A DNA stretch of 64,000 bases, taken from positions 8,170,001 to 8,234,000 of the forward strand of contig CP107851.1 of NCBI GenBank assembly GCA_036013505.1, read 5' to 3'. The position numbers and the translations under genes are program-made. The stretch's first letter is position 1. Every line of letters starts with the position of its first letter. The stretch comes from Streptomyces sp. NBC_00510. GTDB taxonomy: Bacteria; Actinomycetota; Actinomycetes; Streptomycetales; Streptomycetaceae. The notes under the pieces are model-generated. The model was given only the letters and a program-made list of their open reading frames with translations, searched no databases and had not been told where the DNA came from. Of this stretch, positions 15,409 to 24,548 are shown in pieces.

Positions 15409-16329
15409 ATGGCTGCCATACCGCCGCCACCGGGCACCGGCCGGGCCGCTCCTCCCCGGGGACGCCGGGGCCGGCGCTGGCTGGGATGGGGCTTCGTGGC
15501 ACCGTTCATGATCGTCTTCGCGCTGGTCTTCCTGGCGCCGATCGGCTACTCGATCTACCTGAGCCTGTTCCGCGACCGCCTCATCGGCGGGACCTCCTTC
15601 GTCGGCCTGGACAACTACGTCCAGGCCTTGCAGGACGGCCAGTTCTGGTCCGGCCTCGGGCGCGTCGCGCTGTTCCTCGTCGTCCAGGTGCCGGTGATGC
15701 TGGGCATCGCGCTGCTGGTCGCCCTCGCGCTGGACAGCGGGCGGCTGCACGGCCGGAAGTTCTTCCGGATCACGATCTTCCTGCCCTACGCGGTCCCGGC
15801 GGTCGTGGCGACGCTGATGTGGGGCTTCATGTACGGGGACCGCTTCGGTCTGGTCGCCGACATCAACGACACCTTCGGTGCCTCCCTGCCGAACCCCCTG
15901 TCGCCGGGCCTGGTGCTGGCGAGCATCGGCAACATCGTGACCTGGGAGTTCGTCGGCTACAACATGCTGATCTTCTACTCGGCGCTGCACGTCGTGCCGC
16001 GGTCCCTGTACGAGGCGGCCGAGATCGACGGCGCGAGCCGGCTGCGGATCATCACCTCCATCAAGATCCCGGCGATCCGCGGGGCCCTGGTCATCGCGAC
16101 GATCTTCTCGATCATCGGCAGCTTCCAGCTGTTCAACGAGCCGAGCATCCTCAAGCCGTTGGCGCCCAACGCCATCACGACGTACTTCACGCCGAACCTC
16201 TACACCTACTCGCTGTCCTTCTCCGGGCAGCAGCACAACTACGCGGCGACCGTCGCGATCGTCATGGGGGTCGTCACGATGATCATCGCCTACGTCGTGC
16301 AGCTGCGCGGCATGCGCAAGGAGGCCTGA
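15409..16329 (+). CDS. Sugar ABC transporter permease (MalF-like)
   Basis: A 306-aa inner-membrane permease with six predicted helices. The cytoplasmic EAA loop is clear (YEAAEIDGASRLRIITSIKI, about 202-221). It has a proline/arginine-rich N-terminus before the first helix near residue 24. GAAGGA precedes the ATG. It is the first gene of the operon permease-permease-binding protein, under two LacI-type operators. No ATPase gene is present, as usual in Streptomyces, where the shared MsiK ATPase serves many sugar importers. Confidence 0.94.
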   Translation: MAAIPPPPGTGRAAPPRGRRGRRWLGWGFVAPFMIVFALVFLAPIGYSIYLSLFRDRLIGGTSFVGLDNYVQALQDGQFWSGLGRVALFLVVQVPVMLGIALLVALALDSGRLHGRKFFRITIFLPYAVPAVVATLMWGFMYGDRFGLVADINDTFGASLPNPLSPGLVLASIGNIVTWEFVGYNMLIFYSALHVVPRSLYEAAEIDGASRLRIITSIKIPAIRGALVIATIFSIIGSFQLFNEPSILKPLAPNAITTYFTPNLYTYSLSFSGQQHNYAATVAIVMGVVTMIIAYVVQLRGMRKEA

Positions 16330-16331
16330 CG

Positions 16332-17276
16332 ATGGCCCAGGCGAGCACCCAGGCGGGCGTTACGGCCCCGCAGCGCGAGCGCAGCGGCGCCGCACCGTCC
16401 GAGCGCCCGGCGAGCCGGCGGCACTCTTCCGACCGGCCCCGGCGCAGCGTCCTGCTCACCGTCCTGACCGCGCTGGTGGCGGTCTACACCCTGGTCCCGC
16501 TGGCCTGGCTGCTGATCAGCGCGACCAAGACCCAGAAGAGCCTGCTGGACTCCTTCGGGCTGTGGTTCAGCGGTGACTTCGCCCTGTGGGACAACATCCG
16601 GCAGACCCTCACCTACGACGACCACATTTTCGTGCGGTGGCTGCTCAACACCCTGCTGTACGTGGCGCTCGGCGCCGGGGGCGCGACGTTCCTGGCCGTC
16701 CTGGGCGGCTACGGCCTGGCGAAGTTCGACTTCCCCGGCAAGCGCGCGGTCTTCGCGGTGGTGATCGGCGCGGTCGCCGTGCCGGGTGCCGCGCTGGCCG
16801 TGCCCACGTTCCTGATGTTCAGCAAGATGGGGCTGACCAACACCCCGTGGGCGGTGATCGTACCCTCGCTCATCTCGCCGTTCGGCCTCTACCTGATGTG
16901 GGTCTTCGCCTCCGAGGCGATCCCCGACGAGCTGCTGGAGGCCGCCCGGGTCGACGGTTCGGGGGAGATCCGCACCTTCTTCAGGATCAGCCTGCCGCTG
17001 CTGGGACCCGGCATCGTCACCGTGCTGCTCTTCACCGTGGTGGCGACGTGGAACAACTACTTCCTGCCACTGATCATGATCAAGGACCCGGACTGGTACC
17101 CCCTCACCCTGGGGCTCAACGCCTGGAACGCCCAAGCCGCCACCGCGGGCGGGCAGCCGGTCTTCAACCTGGTGGTCACCGGCTCGCTGCTGACCATCGT
17201 GCCGCTGGTCGCGGCCTTCCTCCTCCTGCAGCGCTTCTGGCAGTCCGGGCTCGCCGCCGGCAGCGTCAAGGAGTGA
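16332..17276 (+). CDS. Sugar ABC transporter permease (MalG-like)
   Basis: A 314-aa permease with a 40-residue hydrophilic N-terminus, six helices and the EAA loop LEAARVDGSGEIRTFFRISL (about 200-219). It begins two bases after the upstream permease stop, so translation is probably coupled. Partner of the MalF-like permease in importing a galactoside or related oligosaccharide, an inference from the linked GH35 enzyme. Confidence 0.94.
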   Translation: MAQASTQAGVTAPQRERSGAAPSERPASRRHSSDRPRRSVLLTVLTALVAVYTLVPLAWLLISATKTQKSLLDSFGLWFSGDFALWDNIRQTLTYDDHIFVRWLLNTLLYVALGAGGATFLAVLGGYGLAKFDFPGKRAVFAVVIGAVAVPGAALAVPTFLMFSKMGLTNTPWAVIVPSLISPFGLYLMWVFASEAIPDELLEAARVDGSGEIRTFFRISLPLLGPGIVTVLLFTVVATWNNYFLPLIMIKDPDWYPLTLGLNAWNAQAATAGGQPVFNLVVTGSLLTIVPLVAAFLLLQRFWQSGLAAGSVKE

Positions 17277-17391
17277 TCACCGGCGCCGCGGCGGCGCCGT
17301 ACCCACCTCCCCCTGCGGTCCTGCGCCCGGCACACCCGTGCCATGGCGACGGGCGGTGCCGCAGACCATCACCACAACGAAGTGAGATGCG

Positions 17392-18735
17392 ATGACGAAC
17401 AAGCCACTGCGCCGTTCGGCGCAGGCGATCGCGGTGCTCTGCGCGGCGGCGCTGTCCCTGACCGCCTGCGGTTCCTCCGACGACTCCGGCTCGGGTGCCA
17501 AGGCCGCGGACGCGGGCAGTGTCGAGGCGGCGCTGGACAAGGGCGGCAGCCTGACGGTGTGGGCGTGGGAGCCGACGCTGAAGCAGGTGGTCACCGACTT
17601 CCAGGCCAAGTACCCCAAGGTCAAGGTGAAGCTGGTCAACGCGGGCACGGGCAACGACCAGTACACCGCGCTGCAGAACGCGGTGCAGGCCGGTTCCGGG
17701 GCGCCGGACGTGGCGCAGATCGAGTACTACGCGCTGAGCCAGTTCGCGCTCGGCAAGTCCGTCACCGACCTCAGCCCGTACGGCGCCAAGGACCTGTCCA
17801 AGGCGTACTCGCCCGGCCCGTGGAACTCCGTGGCCGTCAACGGCGGGGTGTACGCGCTGCCCATGGACTCCGGGCCGATGGCCATGTTCTACAACAAGAA
17901 GGTCCTCGACAAGTACAAGATCGCGGTGCCCACGACCTGGGACGAGTACCTGACCGCGGCCCGCGCGCTGCACAAGGCGGACCCGAAGGCGTACATCACC
18001 AACGACACCGGTGACGCCGGCTTCGTCACCAGCTTGATCTGGCAGGCCGGCGGACACCCGTACACGGTGGACGGCACGAAGGTGAACGTCGACTTCGGTG
18101 ACGCGGGCACCCGGAAGTTCACCGAGGTCTGGCAGAAGCTGATCTCCGAGAAGCTCCTCGCGCCGATCGCGTCGTGGAGCGACCAGTGGTACAAGGGCCT
18201 GGCCGACGGCACGATCGCCACGCTGTCGACCGGTGCCTGGATGCCCGCCAACTTCGTCTCCGGCGTCCCCTCGGCGTCCGGTGACTGGCGTGCGGCGGCG
18301 CTGCCGCAGTGGCAGGCGGGCCAGAGCGCCAGCGCGGAGAACGGCGGCAGTTCGCTGGCGGTGATGGAGGCGGCCAAGGACAAGCCGCTGGCCTACGCCT
18401 TCATCAAGTACGCGAACAAGGACGCCGGCGTGCAGGCCCGCATCAAGGGCGGTGCCTTCCCGGCCACGACGGCGGACCTGAACTCCCAGGCGTTCCTGGA
18501 CACTTCGTTCCCCTACTTCGGCGGCCAGAAGGCCAACGAGATCTTCGCGGAGTCGGCGGCGAACGTCGTCAAGGGCTGGTCGTACCTGCCGTACCAGGTG
18601 TACGCCAACTCGATCTTCAACGACACCGTCGGCAAGGCCTACGTGTCGTCCACGCCGCTGTCCGACGCGCTGGGCACCTGGCAGGACGCCTCGGTCAAGT
18701 ACGGCAAGGACCAGGGCTTCAGCGTCGGCGGCTGA
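17392..18735 (+). CDS. Sugar ABC transporter substrate-binding lipoprotein
   Basis: A 447-aa extracytoplasmic binding protein of the family that includes MalE/CebE. The signal peptide (residues 1-25) ends in lipobox LTAC with Cys26 as the lipidation site, followed by a Ser/Gly/Asp linker. The mature domain starts GGSLTVWAWEPTLKQVVTDF and includes aromatic residues suitable for sugar stacking (WSDQWYKGLADG). It lies 115 bp after the second permease with a GAAGTGAGATGCG leader. A strong hairpin follows it, so the operon ends here and the LacI gene has its own promoter. Confidence 0.95.
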   Translation: MTNKPLRRSAQAIAVLCAAALSLTACGSSDDSGSGAKAADAGSVEAALDKGGSLTVWAWEPTLKQVVTDFQAKYPKVKVKLVNAGTGNDQYTALQNAVQAGSGAPDVAQIEYYALSQFALGKSVTDLSPYGAKDLSKAYSPGPWNSVAVNGGVYALPMDSGPMAMFYNKKVLDKYKIAVPTTWDEYLTAARALHKADPKAYITNDTGDAGFVTSLIWQAGGHPYTVDGTKVNVDFGDAGTRKFTEVWQKLISEKLLAPIASWSDQWYKGLADGTIATLSTGAWMPANFVSGVPSASGDWRAAALPQWQAGQSASAENGGSSLAVMEAAKDKPLAYAFIKYANKDAGVQARIKGGAFPATTADLNSQAFLDTSFPYFGGQKANEIFAESAANVVKGWSYLPYQVYANSIFNDTVGKAYVSSTPLSDALGTWQDASVKYGKDQGFSVGG

Positions 18736-18753
18736 CGCCTCCTCACGATCCGT

Positions 18754-18797
18754 GGCCGGCCCCGGCGGCCCTCTTTGAGGGAGCGCCGGCGCCGGCC
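18754..18797. terminator. Large hairpin terminator after the binding-protein gene
   Basis: An outer 14-bp stem with one mismatch (18754-18767 with 18784-18797) encloses an inner CCCTC-TTT-GAGGG stem. It separates the transport operon from the lacI-type gene. Confidence 0.75.
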
Positions 18798-18862
18798 CGG
18801 GGGGTCCGCGGACCGCCGGTCCGCGCAACTCGGCCCCCCTAGACTTCTGACCACCAACGGCA

Positions 18863-19942
18863 GTGAAACGTATGAGGTGTACGACGCACGTGGACGGGAC
18901 CGGACAGAGCTCGGCGGCGGGTGCGCAGCGGCGGCGGCGCGGTGCGTCGATGGCCGACGTGGCCAAGCTGGCGGGCGTCTCGGCGCAGACCGTCTCCCGG
19001 GTCTCCAACGGTTTCCCCGGGGTGCTGGAGGAGACCCGGCAGCAGGTGCTGGCCGCGATGAAGGAGCTCGGCTACCGGCCCAACAGCGCGGCCCGGGCCC
19101 TCAAGCGGGGTGAGTTCCGCACCATCGGCGTCATCTTGTTCAACCTCTCCAGCACCGGCAACATGCGCACGCTGGAGGCCGTGGCCTCGTCCGCGGCCCG
19201 GGAGGGCTACGCCACGACGCTGCTGCCCGTCACCGTGCCCACGCAGGACGGGGTCCAGGGCGCGTTCACCCGGCTCGGGGAGCTGGCGGTGGACGGGGTC
19301 GTCATGATCATGGAGGTCCATCTGCTGGACGCGATGACGGTGGCCCTGCCGCCGACCGCGCCGGTGGTGGTGGTGGACTCCGACGCCGGGGACCGGTACT
19401 GCGTGGTCGACACCGACCAGGCCAGCGGCGCCGGGGCGGCCGTGGAACACCTGCTGGGTCTCGGTCACGGCACGGTGTGGCACATCGCCGGCCCGAAGGA
19501 GTCGTTCGCCGCGGAGCGCCGGGTGGGTGCCTGGCGGGCGGCCCTGGAGTCGGCGGGGCGCGAGGTGCCGCCGCTGCTGCGCGGGGACTGGTCCGCGGAG
19601 TCGGGTTACCGTGCCGGGCTGCGGATCGCGCAGGACCCGGGCTGTTCGGCGGTGTTCGTCGCCAACGACCAGATGGCGCTCGGGCTGTTGCGCGCGCTGC
19701 GCGAGCAGGGCCGTCGGGTGCCGGAGGACGTCAGCGTGGTGGGCTTCGACGACATCCCCGAGGCCGCCTCGTACGTGCCGCCGCTGACGACGATCCACCA
19801 GGACTTCGCCGAGGTCGGCCGGCGCTGCGTCGACGGGGTGCTGCGGCAGATCCGCAAGGACGAGGCGGAGCGGGGCACCACGCTGGTGCCCACCAGCCTG
19901 GTCGTGCGCAGCAGTACCGCGCCGCCGCCGCGCGGCCGCTGA
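18863..19942 (+). CDS. LacI-family transcriptional regulator of the beta-galactoside genes
   Basis: A 359-aa repressor. After a 29-residue Arg-rich N-terminal extension comes the LacI headpiece (MADVAKLAGVSAQTVSRVSN, about 30-49), then the hinge helix region (PNSAARALKRGEFRTIGVI) and a periplasmic-binding-like effector domain (VDGVVMIMEV; VFVANDQMALGLLRAL; VVGFDDIPEAASYVPPLTTI). The start is the GTG at 18863 or the ATG at 18872; a TAGACT -10-like box lies at 18840-18845. Operators of consistent sequence lie upstream of the transport operon (two) and of the GH35 gene (one), so it very likely represses both in the absence of a galactoside. Confidence 0.92.
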   Translation: MKRMRCTTHVDGTGQSSAAGAQRRRRGASMADVAKLAGVSAQTVSRVSNGFPGVLEETRQQVLAAMKELGYRPNSAARALKRGEFRTIGVILFNLSSTGNMRTLEAVASSAAREGYATTLLPVTVPTQDGVQGAFTRLGELAVDGVVMIMEVHLLDAMTVALPPTAPVVVVDSDAGDRYCVVDTDQASGAGAAVEHLLGLGHGTVWHIAGPKESFAAERRVGAWRAALESAGREVPPLLRGDWSAESGYRAGLRIAQDPGCSAVFVANDQMALGLLRALREQGRRVPEDVSVVGFDDIPEAASYVPPLTTIHQDFAEVGRRCVDGVLRQIRKDEAERGTTLVPTSLVVRSSTAPPPRGR

Positions 19943-19984
19943 GCCCACCCCCCGCCGGTTTCCCCGCGGTCACCGCACCGTCGC

Positions 19985-20002
19985 GATGGCAACGCAAACA
20001 TC
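19985..20002. promoter_or_regulatory. LacI-family operator O3 upstream of the beta-galactosidase gene
   Basis: GATGGCAACGCAAACATC matches the reverse complement of O2 (GATGGTTGCGCAAACATC) at 15 of 18 positions. It lies 106 bp before the GH35 start codon, placing that gene in the same regulon. Confidence 0.62.
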
Positions 20003-20107
20003 CCGTCACGGGGCGTCCCCGCCGGACACCGGCGAGCACCCCGTGACCGCACCGCACCGCACGCACCACACGCACCAGAACTCGACTCCACTGGAGGAGC
20101 ACGGCCC

Positions 20108-21856
20108 ATGCCCGTACTGCGGATCGAAGGGAACGAATTCCGCCTCGGCGGCGAGCCGTTCCGCATCATCTCCGGTGGCCTGCACTACTTCCGCGTCCAC
20201 CCCGGCCAGTGGCGTGACCGGCTGCGCAAGGCACGGCTGCTCGGACTCAACACCATCGACACCTACGTGCCGTGGAACCTCCACCAGCCGCGGCCGCACA
20301 CCTTCCGCGCCGAGGACGGCCTGGACCTGCCGGCCTTCCTGGAACTCGCCCAGGACGAGGGCCTGCACGTGCTGCTGCGCCCCGGCCCGTATATCTGCGC
20401 CGAGTGGGAGGGCGGCGGACTGCCGTCCTGGCTGCTGGCCACGCCCGGCATCCGGATGCGCACCGCCGACCCGCGCTACCTGACCGCCGTGGACGACTAC
20501 CTGGACCGGCTGCTGCCGCTGGTCGTCCCCTACCTCGCCACCAACGGAGGGCCCGTCCTGGCGGTGCAGGTCGAGAACGAGTACGGCGCCTACGGCGAGG
20601 ACCCCGCCTATCTGACGCACCTTCAGGACAAGTTGCACCAGGGCGGTGTGGACGTGCCGCTGTTCACCTGCGACCAGCCCGCCGACCTCGCCCGCGGCAG
20701 CATCCCGGGCGTCCTCGGCACCGTCAACTTCGGCAGCCGTCCCGCGCAGGGCCTGGCCGCGCTGCGCGAGCACCAGGGCGACGGGCCGCTGATGTGCACC
20801 GAGTTCTGGAACGGCTGGTTCGACCGCTGGGGCGGTGTGCACGTCGTCCGTGACGCCGCGTCGGCCGCCGCCGACCTCGACGAGATGCTGTCGGCCGGTG
20901 CGAGCGTCAACCTGTACATGTTCCACGGCGGCACCAACTTCGGCTTCACCAACGGCGCCAACGACAAGCACACCTACCGTCCCACCATCACCTCCTACGA
21001 CTACGACGCGCCCCTGGACGAGGCCGGCGACATCACCCGCAAGTACCTCGCCTTCCGCGACGTCCTCGCCCGGCACACCACCGTCTCCGACGAGCCCCTG
21101 CCCGAGCCGTCCAAGAAGCTCAACCTCCTCGGCGTCCGGCTCCCCGCGAACGCCCCGCTGCTCGGCTCCGCCGACCGGCTCGGCGAGGCGGTGGCCGGGC
21201 CGCGCCCGCTGACCATGGAGGAACTGGGCCAGGACTTCGGCTTCGTCCTGTACGAGACCGCCCTGCGCGAGCCGGGCCCCACCCTGCTGCACTTCGCCGC
21301 GATCGCGGACCGGGCACAGGTCTTCCTCGACGGCGCCGCCGTCGGCGTCCTCGAACGCGAACTGCACGAAGGCGCCCTGGCCGTCACCGTGCCGGCCGGC
21401 GGAGCGACCCTGACCGTCCTCGTCGAGAACCAGGGCCGCGTCAACTACGGGGAGGGCATCCACGACCGCAAGGGCCTCACCGGCGCGGTCACCGCCAACG
21501 GCAGCGAACTGACCGGCTGGAGCAGCAGGCCCCTGCCCCTGGACGACCTGTCGGGCCTGACCTTCACCACCGGCGGCCCGCAGCCGGTGGGGCCCGCGTT
21601 CCATCGCGGGGTGTTCGAGGTGGAGCAGCCCGCCGACACCTACCTGGACCTCACCGGCTGGACCAAGGGCAACGCCTGGATCAACGGCTTCGCCCTGGGC
21701 CGCCATTGGTCCCGCGGCCCCCAGCGGCGCCTCTACGTCCCCGGCCCGGTCCTTCGGCCCGGCACGAACGAACTCGTCGTCCTCGAACTGCACGCCACCG
21801 CCCGCGCGACGGTCGACCTGCGGGACACCCCCGACCTCGGACCGACGGAGGAATGA
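20108..21856 (+). CDS. Beta-galactosidase, glycoside hydrolase family 35
   Basis: A 582-aa cytoplasmic enzyme, no signal peptide. The N-terminal TIM barrel carries the GH35 signature GGPVLAVQVENEYGAYGE with the acid/base Glu158, and the nucleophile Glu232 in CTEFWNGWFDRWGG. YMFHGGTNFGFTNGA is also diagnostic. Two C-terminal beta-sandwich domains follow (about 370-575; a segment with WINGFALGRHW is typical of the last). It hydrolyses terminal beta-galactosides with retention. GGAGG precedes the ATG. With the importer and LacI regulator it forms a complete uptake-and-cleavage system for a galactoside taken up intact. Confidence 0.96.
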   Translation: MPVLRIEGNEFRLGGEPFRIISGGLHYFRVHPGQWRDRLRKARLLGLNTIDTYVPWNLHQPRPHTFRAEDGLDLPAFLELAQDEGLHVLLRPGPYICAEWEGGGLPSWLLATPGIRMRTADPRYLTAVDDYLDRLLPLVVPYLATNGGPVLAVQVENEYGAYGEDPAYLTHLQDKLHQGGVDVPLFTCDQPADLARGSIPGVLGTVNFGSRPAQGLAALREHQGDGPLMCTEFWNGWFDRWGGVHVVRDAASAAADLDEMLSAGASVNLYMFHGGTNFGFTNGANDKHTYRPTITSYDYDAPLDEAGDITRKYLAFRDVLARHTTVSDEPLPEPSKKLNLLGVRLPANAPLLGSADRLGEAVAGPRPLTMEELGQDFGFVLYETALREPGPTLLHFAAIADRAQVFLDGAAVGVLERELHEGALAVTVPAGGATLTVLVENQGRVNYGEGIHDRKGLTGAVTANGSELTGWSSRPLPLDDLSGLTFTTGGPQPVGPAFHRGVFEVEQPADTYLDLTGWTKGNAWINGFALGRHWSRGPQRRLYVPGPVLRPGTNELVVLELHATARATVDLRDTPDLGPTEE

Positions 21857-21876
21857 GCGGGGATTGAGCTGCCGCA

Positions 21877-21912
21877 CCGCCCCGCCGTCCGGCACCCCGG
21901 ACGGCGGGGCGG
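21877..21912. terminator. Perfect 14-bp hairpin after the beta-galactosidase gene
   Basis: Arms 21877-21890 and 21899-21912 pair perfectly around an 8-nt loop, 20 bases after the stop codon. Confidence 0.8.
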
Positions 21913-21924
21913 GGGGCGGCTGCG

Positions 21925-22080
21925 ATCATGGCGGGCATGCCGATCGACACGAAGGTCTGCCCGTAGGAGACAGCGTCGGCGTCGGTAGCGGTCAGCGTGA
22001 TGAAGCCCGTCGGCAGGAGCGCTCCGCTCAGATGCATCGCCGCGATGTTCAGCGGCCCATGCCGGCCCCAGGCCCACCGG
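21925..22080 (-). pseudogene. Possible remnant of a membrane protein gene
   Basis: One minus-strand frame across this 156-bp gap has coding-like codon use and reads NIAAMHLSGALLPTGFITLT followed by a hydrophobic stretch, then runs without a stop into the terminator and the GH35 gene's antisense. There is no proper start with a ribosome site and no C-terminus. It looks like a leftover piece of a membrane protein, but the evidence is thin. Confidence 0.25.
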
Positions 22081-22089
22081 CGGTCGTCG

Positions 22090-22464
22090 TCACCTACCGG
22101 TCCCGCTCACCCCGGGCTCGGCCGCGGTGGCCCGCAGAAGGTCGCGCAGGAGGTCGAAGTCCATGCGCTCGGGCTTGCGGAACCGCAGGCAGCCCTTGCC
22201 CATGTCCTGCCCGGCGAGGCGGTCCTCGAAGGCCGCGCGGACGTCGCCGCGCATGAGGTAGAAGGAGATGTACTGCTTCTGGGCGGCGAAGGCGATCTCG
22301 GCCGTGCCCCCGCGCTCGTAGACGGGCATGCCGTACGCCATCACCTCGTCGAACCCCGTCAGTTCGGCCCGGCACTGCTCACGCAGCCTGACCAGCGCCT
22401 CCCTGCGGTCCTCCGCGACCTCGGAGAGGTAGCCGTCGACGTCCGCCGCCCTGCTGCGCACCAC
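22090..22464 (-). CDS. DUF1801 (YdhG-like) protein
   Basis: A 124-aa protein. The helix ADVDGYLSEVAEDRREALVR, the motif VMAYGMPVYERGG and the FAAQKQYISFYLM strand are the hallmarks of the DUF1801/YdhG group, which includes proteins proposed as intracellular iron chaperones in Bacillus; the function in actinomycetes is unknown. The end KGCLRFRKPERMDFDLLRDL is typical. The start at 22464 is the first plausible codon in frame. It stands alone downstream of a convergent hairpin. Confidence 0.87.
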   Translation of the reverse strand: MVRSRAADVDGYLSEVAEDRREALVRLREQCRAELTGFDEVMAYGMPVYERGGTAEIAFAAQKQYISFYLMRGDVRAAFEDRLAGQDMGKGCLRFRKPERMDFDLLRDLLRATAAEPGVSGTGR

Positions 22465-22494
22465 GGGACCAGGCTACGCGGCGGCCGACGGGCA

Positions 22495-22535
22495 CCGCGG
22501 GCCCGGGCGGACGCGCCGTCCGCCCGGGCCCGCGG
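22495..22535. terminator. 18-bp hairpin terminator of the MacAB-like operon
   Basis: Perfect arms 22495-22512 and 22518-22535 with a 5-nt loop, ten bases beyond the permease stop on the minus strand. Confidence 0.82.
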
Positions 22536-22545
22536 CGGCGCGGGG

Positions 22546-23811
22546 TCAGGACGGGGCGCGGAGGGCGTCCACGGGTTCCATCCGGGCGGCGCGCAGGGCG
22601 GGGTAGAGGCCGGCGAGGAGGCCGACCAGGGCGCCGGCGACCGGGGCGCCCAGGGCGAGGCGGAGGTCGAGGACGGGCGTCCAGTCCTTCACGGCGGCCA
22701 CGCTGACGACGACCACCACGCCGAGGGCCGCGCCCACGACGCCGCCGAGGACTCCGATGGTGGTGGACTCCGCCAGGAACTGCCCGGCCACCTGGCGCCG
22801 GGACGCGCCGAGCGCCCGGCGCAGTCCGATCTCGCCGACGCGTTCCATCACGGTGACGAGGGTGACGTTGGCGATGCCGATGGCGCCCACGACCAGCGAG
22901 ACCAGCCCGAGGACCAGGAACAGGCCGTTGACGTCGCCCTGGACGCCCTTCCTGGCCTTGGACAGGTCCGGTGGGGCGGTCACGGTGAGCGCCTCCTCGT
23001 GTCCGGGGGACAGGGCGATCGGCGCCTGCCGGGCGACCTGCCGGGCCGCGCCGAGGGAGGTGTTGACCAGGACCCGGGTCACGTATTCCATGCCCATCCG
23101 GTCCGCCGCCGTGGTCGGGGGCAGGATCACCGAGGCGGACAGGCGCTGCTCACGGCGGAACCCGCCGAGGACGCCGATCACCGTGTACGACTGCCCCTTG
23201 AAGAAGACCGCGGGGGCGTCGCGTACGTCGTCGATGCCCAGCAGCCGGGCCGCCTGGTCGCCGAGGACGGCGACCCGGTCGTGGCGTGCGATGTCACCGG
23301 TGTCGAAGAACCGGCCGGTGGCCATCGTGCCGCGGACCGCCTCCGGCAGCGCCGGGGTGGCGGCGACGACCGCCAGGGTCTGCTCGGTCAGCGCACCGGG
23401 GGCGACCACGTCGTTGGCCCGGACCTGGACGTTCGCGCTGCCCTCGGAATCGGACAGGGCGGCGGCCGACTCCACACCCGCGAGGCGCTCGACCGCTTCG
23501 ACACCCGGCCAGTCCACCAGCGGCGGATCGGCGGATCCAGGTGGCGGGGACGGCACCACGACCGTCACCGAGGTGGCGGTGAGGGCGTCGAACCGGCCGA
23601 CGATCTGGTTCGCCGCCGTCGACGCCACGCCGATCGTGATGACCAGCGTGCCGATGCCCAGCACCGTGCCCAAGGTCGTCAGGGCGGAACGGACCGGGCG
23701 GGCGAGCACCCCGGCCAGGGACTCCGACCACAGGTCCCGCGGGTCCATGAAGGGGCGTTCGTGGGCGTGGGCGTGGGCGCGGCGCCGCACGCCACGGATA
23801 CCGGGCCTCAT
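22546..23811 (-). CDS. MacB-like ABC transporter permease (FtsX family)
   Basis: A 421-aa permease with one N-terminal helix (about 42-62), a large extracytoplasmic MacB_PCD domain (about 65-290) and three C-terminal helices (DVNGLFLVLGLVSLVVGAIG; TTIGVLGGVVGAALGVVVVV; then the last near 385-405). The cytoplasmic loop ERVGEIGLRRALGASRRQVA is characteristic. The ATG at 23811 overlaps the ATPase stop as ATGA. It is the last gene of a four-gene operon: lipoprotein, membrane-fusion-type protein, ATPase, permease. The system likely exports a peptide, lipid or antibiotic. Confidence 0.93.
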   Translation of the reverse strand: MRPGIRGVRRRAHAHAHERPFMDPRDLWSESLAGVLARPVRSALTTLGTVLGIGTLVITIGVASTAANQIVGRFDALTATSVTVVVPSPPPGSADPPLVDWPGVEAVERLAGVESAAALSDSEGSANVQVRANDVVAPGALTEQTLAVVAATPALPEAVRGTMATGRFFDTGDIARHDRVAVLGDQAARLLGIDDVRDAPAVFFKGQSYTVIGVLGGFRREQRLSASVILPPTTAADRMGMEYVTRVLVNTSLGAARQVARQAPIALSPGHEEALTVTAPPDLSKARKGVQGDVNGLFLVLGLVSLVVGAIGIANVTLVTVMERVGEIGLRRALGASRRQVAGQFLAESTTIGVLGGVVGAALGVVVVVSVAAVKDWTPVLDLRLALGAPVAGALVGLLAGLYPALRAARMEPVDALRAPS

Positions 23812-24548
23812 GCGCTGTCCTGCCGGAGCATGCCGTCCCGGATCCGCACCCGCCGGCCGGCCCGCCCGCTGACGGCGTCGTCGTGGGTGATCACCAGCAA
23901 CGTCATGCCCTGGGCCTGCAGTTCGTCGAAGAGCGCGAGCACCGACTCGGTGTTCTCGCTGTCGAGGTTGCCCGTCGGCTCGTCGCACAGCAGCAGGGCG
24001 GGCTCGCCCATCAGGGCCCGGGCGATGGCCACCCGCTGCCGTTCGCCGCCGGACAGGCGGCCCGGCAGGAAGCCGAAGCGGTGCCCGAGTCCGACGCGCG
24101 TCAGGGCGGCCCGGGCGCGCTCGGCGCGGGTGCGGCGCGCGCGGCCCGGGCGAGGGGTCCGGTAGGTCTCGGCGAGCATGACGTTCTCGTCCACGGTCCG
24201 GTACGGCAGCAGGTGGAAGGACTGGAACACGAAGCCGATGCGGCTGCCGCGCAGCGCGGTCCGCTCGGGATCGCCCAGGGTGTTGGTGAGGACCCCGTCG
24301 AGCCAGTAGCTGCCCGACGTGGGCCGGTCCAGCAGTCCCAGGGTGTTGAGCAGCGTGGACTTCCCCGAGCCGGAGGGGCCGACGATCGACAGATGCTCCC
24401 CCCTCCTGACCTGCAGGTCCACGTCGCGCAAGGCGTGCACCGGTGGGTCGGTGTCGAACACCCGGCCCAGGCCGCTGAGCCGGATCACGGTGTCCGGGTC
24501 CGGCGCCTGTTCGGGGGCCGGGCGGGGCGGTACGGGTCTGCGCCTCAC
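23808..24548 (-). CDS. MacB/LolD-like ABC transporter ATPase
   Basis: A 246-aa ATPase. Walker A is GPSGSGKSTLLNTLGLLDRP (about 58-77), the signature is LSGGERQRVAIARAL (about 167-181) and Walker B is LLLCDEPTGNLDSENT, followed by the His switch VITHDD. GTG start overlapping the upstream gene stop (GTGA). It powers the FtsX-type permease with which it overlaps by four bases. Confidence 0.95.
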   Translation of the reverse strand: MRRRPVPPRPAPEQAPDPDTVIRLSGLGRVFDTDPPVHALRDVDLQVRRGEHLSIVGPSGSGKSTLLNTLGLLDRPTSGSYWLDGVLTNTLGDPERTALRGSRIGFVFQSFHLLPYRTVDENVMLAETYRTPRPGRARRTRAERARAALTRVGLGHRFGFLPGRLSGGERQRVAIARALMGEPALLLCDEPTGNLDSENTESVLALFDELQAQGMTLLVITHDDAVSGRAGRRVRIRDGMLRQDSA

